A DNA stretch of 11,075 nt from an uncultured Clostridia bacterium (lineage in GTDB: Bacteria > Bacillota > Clostridia > Christensenellales > UBA1242). Location: contig CALWFX010000064.1 of the NCBI GenBank assembly GCA_944377765.1, positions 1 through 11,075 of the forward strand. Reading direction: 5' to 3'. Under the pieces are notes generated by a model. That model saw only the letters and a list, made by a program, of their open reading frames with translations. It was not told the origin of the DNA and searched no databases. Position numbers and translations under genes: made by a program. This document shows, piece after piece, positions 1 to 6,219 of the stretch. Each line of letters begins with the position of its first letter. The first letter of the stretch is position 1.

Positions 1-170
1 TTATTGGGAGTTGAACGGGCGGAAAAGCGAAGGCAACTGTGTTTGCGTTCGCCCGCCCCGGCGTGATAAATGAAAAAACTGCGCTTTTAATTCATTTTGA
101 AAACAAGTTTCAAAATTTCATTTGATGCTTGTTTTTTCTCTTCACGACCAAGCGCAATTCGCACTTCACA
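1..170. other. Hairpin-rich non-coding stretch, possibly a decayed copy of the tRNA-like element
   Basis: I see no convincing gene here. Bases 17-22 (GGGCGG) pair with 53-58 and 27-31 (GCGAA) pair with 48-52, leaving AAAA bulged at 23-26; inside, GCAA at 33-36 can pair with TTGC at 43-46. Further on, AAAACAAG near 103-110 and GCTTGTTTT near 147-155 resemble the AAAACAAGC/GCTTGTTTT hairpin of the tandem units at 348-687. The order of parts (TTGAAC, GGGCGGA, GCAAC-TTTGC, CCCGC, AAAACAAG, GCTTGTTTT) is similar to those units, so a diverged relative is plausible. The left edge is cut by the window. Confidence 0.3.
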
Positions 171-179
171 CAAAAAAGG

Positions 180-208
180 TTTCCAAAAATGCAAACGCTT
201 TTTGGAAA
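180..208. other. Perfect 10-bp inverted repeat (hairpin)
   Basis: TTTCCAAAAA (180-189) and TTTTTGGAAA (199-208) are exact reverse complements around a 9-base loop. On the minus strand the stem is followed by CCTTTTTT, as in an intrinsic terminator. On the plus strand it lies just upstream of the ribosome binding site of the small ORF at 221, so it could be a leader hairpin instead. Confidence 0.5.
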
Positions 209-220
209 AAGGAGAAAACA

Positions 221-322
221 ATGGAACGGCAAAACTTTTGCAACGCAAAAGTTGAAGTGGAAAGAAGTTTTCGACGCCGTCGTGACTTACTTTCGAAGTA
301 TGTCACTGCAGAAATAATTTAA
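221..322 (+). CDS. Possible small Arg-rich protein (33 aa), unknown
   Basis: An ATG at 221 follows a strong ribosome binding site, GGAG at 211-214, six bases upstream. The string AAAGGAGAAAACAATGG is also found at the start of the gene at 8299. The product has 33 residues and a basic run, FRRRRD, near residues 17-22. An in-frame ATG further upstream (122) lacks a ribosome binding site and reads through the hairpin at 180-208, so I prefer 221. The frame contains a perfect stem, AACTTTTGC/GCAAAAGTT (near 233-252), and a near-perfect one at 282-306, which is unusual for coding sequence and suggests a structured RNA or a decayed gene remnant. I recognise no family. The start signal is real, but translation is uncertain. 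Confidence 0.3.
   Translation: MERQNFCNAKVEVERSFRRRRDLLSKYVTAEII
282..306. other. Inverted repeat, 11 bp with one mismatch
   Basis: GTGACTTACTT (282-292) pairs with AAGTATGTCAC (296-306) around a 3-base loop, with a single T-T mismatch. It lies inside the possible small ORF and shortly before the tandem array. No T-run follows, so it is not a simple terminator. Confidence 0.45.
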
Positions 323-466
323 ACTGCACTTATCTATGTGGAAGCAATCGAACCGAGGTTCGACCCTGTCGGGCGGACCGCAACAAGTTGCTCCCGCTTT
401 TAGCTAAAAACAACCACACAGGCTTGTTTTCTTAACGCGTCAGCCCCCTCAAGATCACCAAAGTAT

Positions 467-493
467 AACAATCTCATTCGAGATTGTTTTTTT
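467..493 (+). terminator. Intrinsic terminator of repeat copy 1
   Basis: AACAATCTC (467-475) and GAGATTGTT (480-488) form a perfect 9-bp stem with an ATTC loop, followed by a T-run to 493. It begins six bases after the ACCA of copy 1, as expected for a terminator after a tRNA-like transcript. Confidence 0.8.
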
Positions 494-630
494 ATTATAT
501 TTATAGAGGACTCGAACCAAGGTTCGACCCTGCCATAGCGGACCGCAACAAGTTGCTCCCGCTTTTGGCTAAAAACAAGCACACAGGCTTGTTTTCTTAA
601 CGCGTCAGCCCCTCGAAATCACCAAAATTT

Positions 631-656
631 AACAATCTCATTCGAGATTGTTTTTT
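631..656 (+). terminator. Intrinsic terminator of repeat copy 2
   Basis: The same 9-bp stem and ATTC loop as in copy 1 (631-639 with 644-652), followed by a T-run to 656. The stem is conserved exactly while nearby bases differ. On the minus strand the stem is followed only by AAATTTT, so it would be a weak terminator for the lipoprotein gene at 689-1210. Confidence 0.8.
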
Positions 657-688
657 ATTATATTTATAGGGGACTCGAACCAAGGTTT

Positions 689-1210
689 TTATTTTTCTTC
701 TATTTCCACACTTTCAGTTCCATCTTTATTTAACAACTTTGTTCCATCCTTGATTATTATTGTGTATTCTTGTTTTTCAACTTGCTCATCCCATAAAATT
801 GTAAATTTTATTGTTTTGGTATTTTCATTTACAAGTGGATATATATTAAAAAAATCTTGACTTTCTCCATTAATTTTAACTGCAATATCAGCAAATGTAA
901 CGCCATTCATTTCCACAGTTGTCTTAGATAAATCTTTAATCTCTTTTGGTGCTATCACTTTAAGTCCTAATCGGTTGCCTTCGGTCAAATTTTTCTCTAT
1001 GGACTTTTCATAATATTGAATATATTCCCCTTCTCCGCCAAATGTGATGGTTCTATTTTTATCATCATAAACAAAACTTAAACTACCACCTGTTCTTTCA
1101 TCATCTCGTAAAATATTCGCAGAAGAAACTTGCTTACCTCCACAACCATACAAACTGAAACAACAAACAAAAAACAGCAAAAAAGATGTAAATCTTAAAA
1201 ATTTTTTCAT
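689..1210 (-). CDS. Putative lipoprotein, unknown function
   Basis: The 173-residue product begins with a classic lipoprotein signal peptide: basic MKKFLRF, a hydrophobic stretch to about residue 19 and the lipobox LYGC with the modifiable Cys at 23. It is therefore expected on the outer face of the cytoplasmic membrane. The mature part is soluble, acidic to neutral, and rich in beta-type alternation (for example TIKFTILWDEQ and EYTIIIKDG near the end), as in a small Ig-like or beta-sandwich domain; that is inference. I recognise no family. No Shine-Dalgarno sequence precedes the start; the ATG is chosen because the signal peptide begins there. The stop codon lies one base beyond the partial third copy of the tandem repeat, so the repeat boundary and the end of the gene coincide. 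It is divergent from the sigma factor gene. Confidence 0.75.
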   Translation of the reverse strand: MKKFLRFTSFLLFFVCCFSLYGCGGKQVSSANILRDDERTGGSLSFVYDDKNRTITFGGEGEYIQYYEKSIEKNLTEGNRLGLKVIAPKEIKDLSKTTVEMNGVTFADIAVKINGESQDFFNIYPLVNENTKTIKFTILWDEQVEKQEYTIIIKDGTKLLNKDGTESVEIEEK

Positions 1211-1273
1211 ATTTTTAGTTTGTTTAATCTTTAAAAAAATATTTATTTTTATAATAATTTTTTGAATTATATA

Positions 1274-1301
1274 TTGAAAAAATAAATAAATATGTTAAAA
1301 T
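1274..1301 (+). promoter_or_regulatory. Promoter of the sigma factor gene (leaderless start)
   Basis: The -35 is TTGAAA (1274-1279), followed by a 16-bp spacer and TAAAAT (1296-1301) with an upstream TG (1293-1294), giving an extended -10. Transcription should start near 1307-1309, at the ATG at 1308. Confidence 0.55.
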
Positions 1302-1307
1302 ATTTTT

Positions 1308-1907
1308 ATGGATATGAATTTAACAGATGAAAATCTTGTTTTGCTTGCAAATCAAGGAAATGAAAATGCTGAAACTGAACTTCTTGAAAAATATAAAGAC
1401 CTTGTTGTTAAGATTGCAAGAAGTTATTTTATCATTGGCGGAGAACTTGAAGATATTGTTCAAGAAGGGATGATAGGACTTTATAAAGCAATTAAAAACT
1501 TTTCAAATTCAAAAAACACAACTTTCAAAACTTTTGCAATAACCTGCATTAAACATCAAATTCAAAGTGCAATAAAAAAAGCCAATACCAAAAAAAATTC
1601 GCCACTCACAAACTCCATACCATTGCAAAAATTTTCTGAAAATAGCGATGACAGTGATGAGTTTTTGCCTGTTAATTTAATTTTTCAAGTTGCACCTGAT
1701 GAAAAAATAATTAATCATGAAAATTACATAAATTTACTAAATACAATAAAAAACACCTTATCCAAAAAAGAATATATTGTGCTTAAATATTACTTAAGTG
1801 GTTATTCCTATAAAGAAATTGCAAAAATTCTTGAAATAAATGAAAAAAGCATTGATAACAGTTTAAGTAGAATTAAAAATAAATTAAAAAAACTTACTTT
1901 AAATTAA
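1308..1907 (+). CDS. sigH: RNA polymerase sigma factor, SigH (Spo0H) family
   Basis: This 199-residue sigma-70-type factor directs RNA polymerase to alternative promoters. Region 2 is clear: GELEDIVQEGMIGLYKAI (residues 45-62), then F.TFA..CI.HQI.SAIK (73-90), which follows the B. subtilis SigH pattern closely. Region 4 with its helix-turn-helix is at about 150-195 (SKKEYIVLKYYLSGYSYKEIA, then EKSIDNSLSRIKNKL). The linker at 105-130 is acidic and more diverged. In Bacilli and Clostridia SigH controls entry to stationary phase, sporulation and competence; whether this organism sporulates cannot be told here. No ribosome binding site is visible and the predicted transcript starts at the ATG; a second ATG two codons later is an alternative. 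The gene lies 58 bases before glnS, which has its own promoter. An ECF or other sigma-30-type assignment is less likely given the region 2 match. Confidence 0.85.
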   Translation: MDMNLTDENLVLLANQGNENAETELLEKYKDLVVKIARSYFIIGGELEDIVQEGMIGLYKAIKNFSNSKNTTFKTFAITCIKHQIQSAIKKANTKKNSPLTNSIPLQKFSENSDDSDEFLPVNLIFQVAPDEKIINHENYINLLNTIKNTLSKKEYIVLKYYLSGYSYKEIAKILEINEKSIDNSLSRIKNKLKKLTLN

Positions 1908-1914
1908 CTTTTAA

Positions 1915-1943
1915 TTGACTTTTTTTGTGCATTTGATTATTAT
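1915..1943 (+). promoter_or_regulatory. Promoter of glnS
   Basis: TTGACT (1915-1920), a 17-bp spacer and TATTAT (1938-1943) make a near-consensus sigma-A promoter. The transcript would start near 1950, leaving a leader of about 16 bases: too short for a T-box. Confidence 0.65.
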
Positions 1944-1965
1944 TAAATATAATTTAGGAGTTTAT

Positions 1966-3636
1966 ATGAAACTTGTTGAACCTATCAATTTTATTGAAGA
2001 AAAAATTAACGAAGATTTAAAAAATGGCGTTTATGACCATGTTCAAACTCGTCATCCGCCAGAACCAAGTGGTTATCTTCATATTGGACATATAAGGAAC
2101 ATCATTTTAAACTATGGCACTGCTGAAAGATATGGTGGAATTTGCAATTTGAGATATGACGACACCAACCCAACCAAAGAAAGTGAAGAATTTGTTAAAT
2201 CAATCCAAAATGATGTTCATTGGCTTGGCTATAACTGGCATGAAATTCACTATGCAACAGATTATTTTGAAAAAAACTATGAAATTGCCATTAAACTAAT
2301 AAAAGAAGGCAAAGCATATGTTTGTGATTTGTCGCCTGAAGAACTTTCAAAATATCGTGGAACTTTAACTGAGTCAGGAAAGGAAAGCCCATATAGAAAC
2401 CGCTCTGTTGAAGAAAACTTGAAACTTTTTGAAGAGATGAAGGAAGGAAAATTTCCTGCTGGTTCAAGATGTTTGAGAGCGAAAATTGACATGGCAAGCC
2501 CAAACATGAATATGCGTGACCCTGTTATTTATAGAATTCAATACACTCATCACCACAGAATTGGTGACAAATGGAAAATATATCCATCCTATGACTTTTC
2601 TCATCCACTTGATGACTGCTTGGAAGGTGTTACACATTCAATATGTGGCCCAGAATTTGAAGACCATCGCCCACTTTATAACTGGGTGGTTGAAAACAGT
2701 GGACTAAAAAATAAGTCAAGACAGATAGAATACACAAATCTATATTTAAGTGGCACAATACTTGGAAAAAGGAATATTAAAAAATTGGTAAATGATGGTG
2801 TTGTTACTGGTTTTGACGACCCAAGACTTTACACCATTGCAGGGCTTAGAAGACGTGGAGTTTTGCCAGAAAGCCTTAAAAACTTTGTCTATGCAACAGG
2901 AGTGTCAAAAGTGAACACTTCGGTTGTGGATAGAGCCTTTTTGGACTATTTCATTCGTGAAACTTTGAACCAAAAGGCAAGGCGTGTTATGGCAGTTCTA
3001 GACCCAGTTAAACTTGTTATCACAAACTTTGAAGGCGAAGATGAAGAAATTTTGACAGATGACTATCCACAAATTGAAGGCAACACTGAAAAACATAAAC
3101 ACTACTTTGGAAAAGAACTTGTTGTGGAAAGAAGTGATTTCTTAAAAGAGCCTGTTCCGAAATTTTTCAGATTGTTTGTTGGAAATGAAGTTCGCCTTAA
3201 AGGTGCATATATCATTAAATGTACTGGGTTTGATGAAGATGAGAATGGCAATGTAACCACAATTTATGCAACTTATGATAAAGACACAAAATCTGGCACA
3301 GAAGGAGCAAACAGAAAAGTTAAAGGCACAATTCATTTTGTGAATCCAAAATATGCCAAAAAAGTTACCTGTCGCCTTTTTGAAAATTTGGTGTCAGAAG
3401 AAGACAGTGAAAGCGTGGAAAAAAATGAAGCGAGCACTGATGGAGTTAAAATCAATCCAAATTCCATAACCACCCTTACAAATTGCTATGTTGAAGATAT
3501 TGACTTTAACAAAAACGACCGCTATCAATTTGTTAGAAATGGATATTTTGCTCTTGATGACGATTCAACTGACAACAATTTAATTTTCAACCGCACAATA
3601 ACTTTAAAAGATTCCTTTAAAATGCCAAAATTATAA
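1966..3636 (+). CDS. glnS: Glutaminyl-tRNA synthetase (GlnRS)
   Basis: This class I synthetase attaches glutamine to tRNA-Gln in the cytoplasm. The 556-residue product matches GlnRS from end to end and has the usual length (about 550). PPEPSGYLHIGH (31-42) carries the HIGH signature, NLRYDDTNP (61-69) and the CLRAKIDMASP block (169-179) are typical, and YRGTLT, SPYRNRSVEENL and FDDPRL..IAGLRRRG follow the E. coli enzyme closely. The KMSKS loop reads ILGKR (265-269), with Gly where Ser is usual but the key Lys kept. The C-terminal half (about 340-556) is the anticodon-binding beta-barrel region. I chose ATG 1966 because AGGAG (1956-1960) is five bases upstream and the family N-terminus begins there; an upstream in-frame ATG at 1915 would put the promoter inside the gene. 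Having GlnRS means the cell does not depend only on the GatCAB route for Gln-tRNA. Confidence 0.95.
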   Translation: MKLVEPINFIEEKINEDLKNGVYDHVQTRHPPEPSGYLHIGHIRNIILNYGTAERYGGICNLRYDDTNPTKESEEFVKSIQNDVHWLGYNWHEIHYATDYFEKNYEIAIKLIKEGKAYVCDLSPEELSKYRGTLTESGKESPYRNRSVEENLKLFEEMKEGKFPAGSRCLRAKIDMASPNMNMRDPVIYRIQYTHHHRIGDKWKIYPSYDFSHPLDDCLEGVTHSICGPEFEDHRPLYNWVVENSGLKNKSRQIEYTNLYLSGTILGKRNIKKLVNDGVVTGFDDPRLYTIAGLRRRGVLPESLKNFVYATGVSKVNTSVVDRAFLDYFIRETLNQKARRVMAVLDPVKLVITNFEGEDEEILTDDYPQIEGNTEKHKHYFGKELVVERSDFLKEPVPKFFRLFVGNEVRLKGAYIIKCTGFDEDENGNVTTIYATYDKDTKSGTEGANRKVKGTIHFVNPKYAKKVTCRLFENLVSEEDSESVEKNEASTDGVKINPNSITTLTNCYVEDIDFNKNDRYQFVRNGYFALDDDSTDNNLIFNRTITLKDSFKMPKL

Positions 3637-3646
3637 AATTAAAAGA

Positions 3647-3688
3647 AAATAAAATTGCTTTAAATCATTTTGCAATTTTATTTTTTTT
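3647..3688 (+). terminator. Intrinsic terminator after glnS
   Basis: AAATAAAATTGC (3647-3658) pairs perfectly over 12 bp with GCAATTTTATTT (3672-3683), followed by a T-run to 3688. The right arm also holds the -35 box of the next gene. Confidence 0.8.
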
Positions 3689-3697
3689 GTTTATAAT
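3670..3697 (+). promoter_or_regulatory. Promoter of the membrane protein gene, overlapping the glnS terminator
   Basis: TTGCAA (3670-3675), a 16-bp spacer and TATAAT (3692-3697). The transcript would start at about 3704, exactly at the ATG, so the mRNA would be leaderless. The -35 lies in the terminator stem. Confidence 0.55.
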
Positions 3698-3703
3698 ATC
3701 TTT

Positions 3704-4459
3704 ATGTTATTAATATCATTAATAATCATGTTTGTAGCCACTGGCTTACTTATGCTTGCCACCATTTTTATCAAGAAAAAAGGGGCATTGTATTTTTTAA
3801 TGACCGCCTTAACACTTTGCACAATAATAATATCTCAAATTTTATCCGCTAACTTCTATAACAATTTTAATGGTTACACAATTATAATGATAATCTCCAC
3901 CCTTCCATTGTTTTTAATTTTAATTAACTTTAAAAAAGAAGAAAACTTTGAAAACTCATCTGTTGTTTCAACCAATGAAAAACAAGTTAATAATGCGCAT
4001 TTAGAAATAAAAGAAAAAGAAAAGAAAAAAAAGAAAATAAGTTTAACCTTGGCATACGATGAAAGTGAAGGCAGGATTTTTGAAAGTATTGCTTTTTTCA
4101 TCTCTGCATTCTTAATTGCATTTGCTGGCTTATACCTTGGAAAAGTAACCTATTTTGGCTTTTTGATCGGCATTCCATTTGCAATACTGGGAATATGCGT
4201 AACTGGGCTTAAAAAGCCAAAATTTAACAAATTAGACATAATCTCAACCTTGCTAACTTTTTTGGCTGTTGGTATGCTTGTCGGTCAAATTGTTGCAGTG
4301 CTTGTGTATTCCATTAATTTATGCAATATTTTATACTCAATTGGAGCATTACTTTTTTCCGCTTATGCAATAACTTCAGCCTTCACAAAAGAACGCAGAA
4401 TTAATATAATTTTGTTCGCATCATTAGTTCTTTTTGCAATTTCCTTCCTGTTTATTTAA
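3704..4459 (+). CDS. Multi-pass membrane protein, unknown function
   Basis: The 251-residue product has about eight hydrophobic segments: three in the first 75 residues (roughly 3-23, 27-48, 55-74), a charged loop at about 76-120, and five more to the end (roughly 125-147, 149-170, 178-203, 204-225, 233-251). The loop contains a strongly basic run, KEKEKKKKKISL, which by the positive-inside rule should face the cytoplasm. I recognise no family and see no catalytic motif; an arrangement of 3+5 helices with a cytoplasmic loop would fit many small transporters or membrane enzymes. There is no ribosome binding site before the ATG, and the promoter places the transcript start at the ATG itself. 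A second in-frame ATG at 3728 also lacks one. No terminator separates the gene from the tRNA downstream, which has its own promoter. Confidence 0.7.
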   Translation: MLLISLIIMFVATGLLMLATIFIKKKGALYFLMTALTLCTIIISQILSANFYNNFNGYTIIMIISTLPLFLILINFKKEENFENSSVVSTNEKQVNNAHLEIKEKEKKKKKISLTLAYDESEGRIFESIAFFISAFLIAFAGLYLGKVTYFGFLIGIPFAILGICVTGLKKPKFNKLDIISTLLTFLAVGMLVGQIVAVLVYSINLCNILYSIGALLFSAYAITSAFTKERRINIILFASLVLFAISFLFI

Positions 4460-4477
4460 AAAATTTTGGAATATCTC

Positions 4478-4507
4478 TTGACAAAATGCAATATATTAAT
4501 CTATAAT
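4478..4507 (+). promoter_or_regulatory. Promoter of the initiator tRNA gene
   Basis: A consensus -35 TTGACA (4478-4483), an 18-bp spacer and a consensus TATAAT (4502-4507). Transcription would begin a few bases before the mature 5' end at 4518, as is usual for a strongly expressed tRNA gene. Confidence 0.8.
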
Positions 4508-4517
4508 ATAAATGCAT

Positions 4518-4594
<77 letters not shown>

Positions 4595-4601
4595 TAAAAA
4601 T

Positions 4602-4634
4602 AAAGAAAGCCTAGTTTACAGGTTTTCTTTTTTT
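4602..4634 (+). terminator. Intrinsic terminator of the tRNA gene
   Basis: AAAGAAAGCC (4602-4611) pairs with GGTTTTCTTT (4621-4630) over 10 bp with one G-U pair and a 9-base loop, followed by Ts to 4634. It begins eight bases after the tRNA CCA. Confidence 0.8.
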
Positions 4635-4650
4635 ATTTAAAATTGCTTAA

Positions 4651-4761
4651 AGGATTTGAACCTACGGTTCACCCGTCCCGGCGGGGCATTCTGCCCGTTC
4701 AAGCGGAAAAATCATCCACTGGATAATTTTTCTTTTCGCTTTCACCCTACCCTCGCAACCA
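4651..4761 (+). repeat. tRNA-derived element: inverted T-arm copy, structured core, direct 3'-end copy
   Basis: The first 16 bases (4651-4666) are the exact reverse complement of the tRNA bases 4566-4581 (T-arm). The last 16 (4746-4761) repeat the tRNA bases 4579-4594 exactly, through the CCA. Between them is a palindrome TGAACC-TAC-GGTTCA (4657-4671), a GC-rich part (CCCGGCGGGGC), GCCCGTTCAAGCGG, and a long stem AAAAATCATCC/GGATAATTTTT in which only one inner pair is off, then CTTTTCGCTTTCA. Part order and length (104 bases from GAACC to CCA, against 110-111) match the units at 348-687. It may be a small mobile or replicating element that targets tRNA 3' ends, or the scar of an integration event. 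Confidence 0.8.
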
Positions 4762-4767
4762 AATACG

Positions 4768-4810
4768 AAATCGCTATGAGTGCGTAAAATAAACACTTGT
4801 AGCGATTTTT
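4768..4810 (+). terminator. Intrinsic terminator after the tRNA-derived element
   Basis: AAATCGCTATGAGTG (4768-4782) pairs with 4794-4808 over 15 bp with two wobble pairs, followed by a T-run to 4810. It starts seven bases after the copied CCA, the same placement as the terminators of the tandem units. Confidence 0.8.
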
Positions 4811-4905
4811 CTTTTAAGAAATATATCTTTAATTTTCTCTTTTGACATCATTTTTGACATCACTTTTAATAAAAACATAATTGAGTAATTAATATTTTTC
4901 CATAA

Positions 4906-4932
4906 AAAAAGAATAGAAATTCTATTCTTTTT
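4906..4932 (-). terminator. Terminator of the Fic gene
   Basis: AAAAAGAATAG (4906-4916) and CTATTCTTTTT (4922-4932) form a perfect 11-bp stem with a 5-base loop. Read on the minus strand it ends in a run of Ts (complement of 4904-4910). The TAG stop codon of the gene is inside the stem. It could work in both directions. Confidence 0.75.
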
Positions 4933-6127
4933 GTTTTTCAGATAATTTTGTTTTTGGTTTTTGAGTTTTTTCAATATAATTTAAACACTCCCAAATTTTT
5001 GTTGCACTTGAATATACTCCATCATAATAAATTGAAATTAAATCATCAACTTCATGTTGTTCAATCGCTTTATTTATAGCATTAAAATATTCTTGAGTGT
5101 TGTTATATCTTATTGAAACAGTTGGCATTTCATCTTTAATTAAAGAATAATTTGCTAGTATTCTTCCTGTTCTTCCATTTCCATCCATAAATGGATGGAT
5201 TCTTATAAACTCCGCATGAACAATAGCGGCTTTTTCAATTGGATTTAAATTTGAACAGGTCTCATCATTGACAAAGAAATCACATAAAGCATCAAGATTA
5301 TCAATTACCAAATCTTCATTTGGTGGAACCCAATTTGTGCCTTTAACATACACTTGTGAATTTCTAAATCTTGTTAAAGGATTACCAGAAATTAAAGCAT
5401 TTATCTGCAAAATCAATTCTGCAATTCTATTTGCTTTTTCAACTTTGCTTTGATTTTCACCATCACCTTGCTTACTCATTCTTTTAAATCTATCTTGTTT
5501 TGCACATTTATAGGCATATTTAAATCCAATAAATTGACGCATAAGTTCAGGGCTTAAAATGTGATAACTTGTTTTACCTTTAATCACAACCATCCCTTTA
5601 TCATTATTATCTTCTGTTCCAACAAACATTTTATCAACTGAACTTAAATATTTATAGTAGTCATATGGGTCAAAATCTTTTGTTTTAGGGTCTGTGTCTA
5701 TTTTTTCTTTAAGTTTAACCCTAAAATCAAGTAAATCAAAAGGAAAATCTGCAATTATTCCTTCGATGGCATTACTTTCTCTGGAAAAATCAAGCCAAAC
5801 ATTCCTGTTAAAACTTTTAACGCCTTCAAGATTATACCCTTTTCTTTTAAGTTCACTTTCTTTTTCTGCTATCTGACAAAGCAAAATATTTAACTCAGAG
5901 TAATCTCTCTCGTTAAAAGCATAAATATGTGTGTTTAAAAAATTGCTTTTCTTTGGTTTTGGATTGATATAAATAATTTTGTCTTTATTATAAAAAATAG
6001 ATTTAACATCATGTGCTGTGAAATATGTGTCAATTTCTCTTGCTCTTCTTGATAATGTTGATAATTCTTGTTCTTTTTTTGATAAAGGTGTTCTAACTTT
6101 TAAAAATGCTTTACTAAGTTTTGCCAT
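4922..6127 (-). CDS. Fic-domain protein, class II (N-terminal inhibitory helix)
   Basis: Fic enzymes usually transfer AMP from ATP to a hydroxyl side chain of a target protein (AMPylation). The 401-residue product has the complete signature HPFMDGNGRTGR (311-322), with the catalytic His 311 and the phosphate-binding loop intact. The flap that positions the target is FRNSQVYVKGTNWVPP (254-269). SNAIEG at 118-123 fits the inhibitory motif (S/T)xxxE(G/N); placed before the Fic core it defines class II, in which Glu 122 keeps the enzyme off. So the protein carries its own inhibitor and needs no separate antitoxin; none is seen next to it. About 60-115 looks helical, and the C-terminal 370-401 is a basic tail. 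The start is supported by AGAGAGGA a few bases upstream and a good promoter. The target is unknown; gyrB is its divergent neighbour. Confidence 0.9.
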   Translation of the reverse strand: MAKLSKAFLKVRTPLSKKEQELSTLSRRAREIDTYFTAHDVKSIFYNKDKIIYINPKPKKSNFLNTHIYAFNERDYSELNILLCQIAEKESELKRKGYNLEGVKSFNRNVWLDFSRESNAIEGIIADFPFDLLDFRVKLKEKIDTDPKTKDFDPYDYYKYLSSVDKMFVGTEDNNDKGMVVIKGKTSYHILSPELMRQFIGFKYAYKCAKQDRFKRMSKQGDGENQSKVEKANRIAELILQINALISGNPLTRFRNSQVYVKGTNWVPPNEDLVIDNLDALCDFFVNDETCSNLNPIEKAAIVHAEFIRIHPFMDGNGRTGRILANYSLIKDEMPTVSIRYNNTQEYFNAINKAIEQHEVDDLISIYYDGVYSSATKIWECLNYIEKTQKPKTKLSEKQKE

Positions 6128-6148
6128 ATAATCCTCTCTTTAATATTA

Positions 6149-6177
6149 ATAATAACACCCTAGAGCGATATTGTCAA
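6149..6177 (-). promoter_or_regulatory. Promoter of the Fic gene
   Basis: On the minus strand: TTGACA (6177-6172), a 17-bp spacer and TATTAT (6154-6149). The -35 is consensus and the spacing ideal. AATATT occurs on both sides of the box (6143-6148 and 6176-6181), a possible repressor site but very weak in AT-rich DNA. Confidence 0.7.
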
Positions 6178-6219
6178 TATTAAAACAATTAATAAATTTT
6201 CCTTTTTTTACTTAAAGGC

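Larger units (their letters stand above)
348..687. repeat. Tandem array of a ~164-bp tRNA-like unit (2 copies plus the start of a third)
   Basis: Copy 1 is 348-511, copy 2 is 512-675, and a third copy stops at 687 after repeating CTCGAACCAAGGTT. By eye about nine in ten bases agree between the full copies. Each copy reads in order: the palindrome TCGAACC-NN-GGTTCGA (348-363; 512-527), a GC-rich part with the hairpin GCAACAAGTTGC (380-391; 545-556), CCCGCTTTT, a stem AAAACAAGC/GCTTGTTTT (572-580 with 587-595; imperfect in copy 1), CTTAACGCGTCAG, a tRNA-3'-end-like CCCCTCRARATCACCA ending at 460 and 624, then a terminator. GGTTCGA is the signature of a tRNA T-loop. The period is 164, then 163, the difference being one T in the terminator run. 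The orientation of any transcript is not certain. Confidence 0.85.

Noticed and set aside
400..582. 60-residue reading frame on the minus strand across the tandem repeat
   Set aside because: It lies wholly within repeated, hairpin-rich, tRNA-like sequence, has no ribosome binding site and spans a terminator.
348..687. CRISPR array
   Set aside because: Only two full copies, the repeated part is the whole ~164-bp unit rather than short repeats with unique spacers, and no cas gene is near.
348..687. Intact tRNA genes or integron attC sites
   Set aside because: T-loop and CCA-like parts are present but no acceptor, D-arm and anticodon arm fold in order on either strand; attC-type core sites and an integrase are not seen.
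1944..1965. T-box riboswitch before glnS
   Set aside because: The predicted leader is only about 16 bases, far too short.
3704..4459. YhhN/lysoplasmalogenase assignment for the membrane protein
   Set aside because: A similar helix count is the only support; the polar residues expected in that family were not found and the long basic loop does not fit.
4840..4862. Two copies of TTTTGACATCA, 12 bases apart
   Set aside because: Short and isolated, in the AT-rich gap between convergent ends; TTGACA looks like a -35 but no matching -10 and no gene follows on the plus strand.
4774..4974. 66-residue frame on the minus strand (contains MSKMMSKEKIKD)
   Set aside because: It overlaps two terminators and the 3' end of the Fic gene in another frame, and has no ribosome binding site; a gene remnant cannot be excluded.
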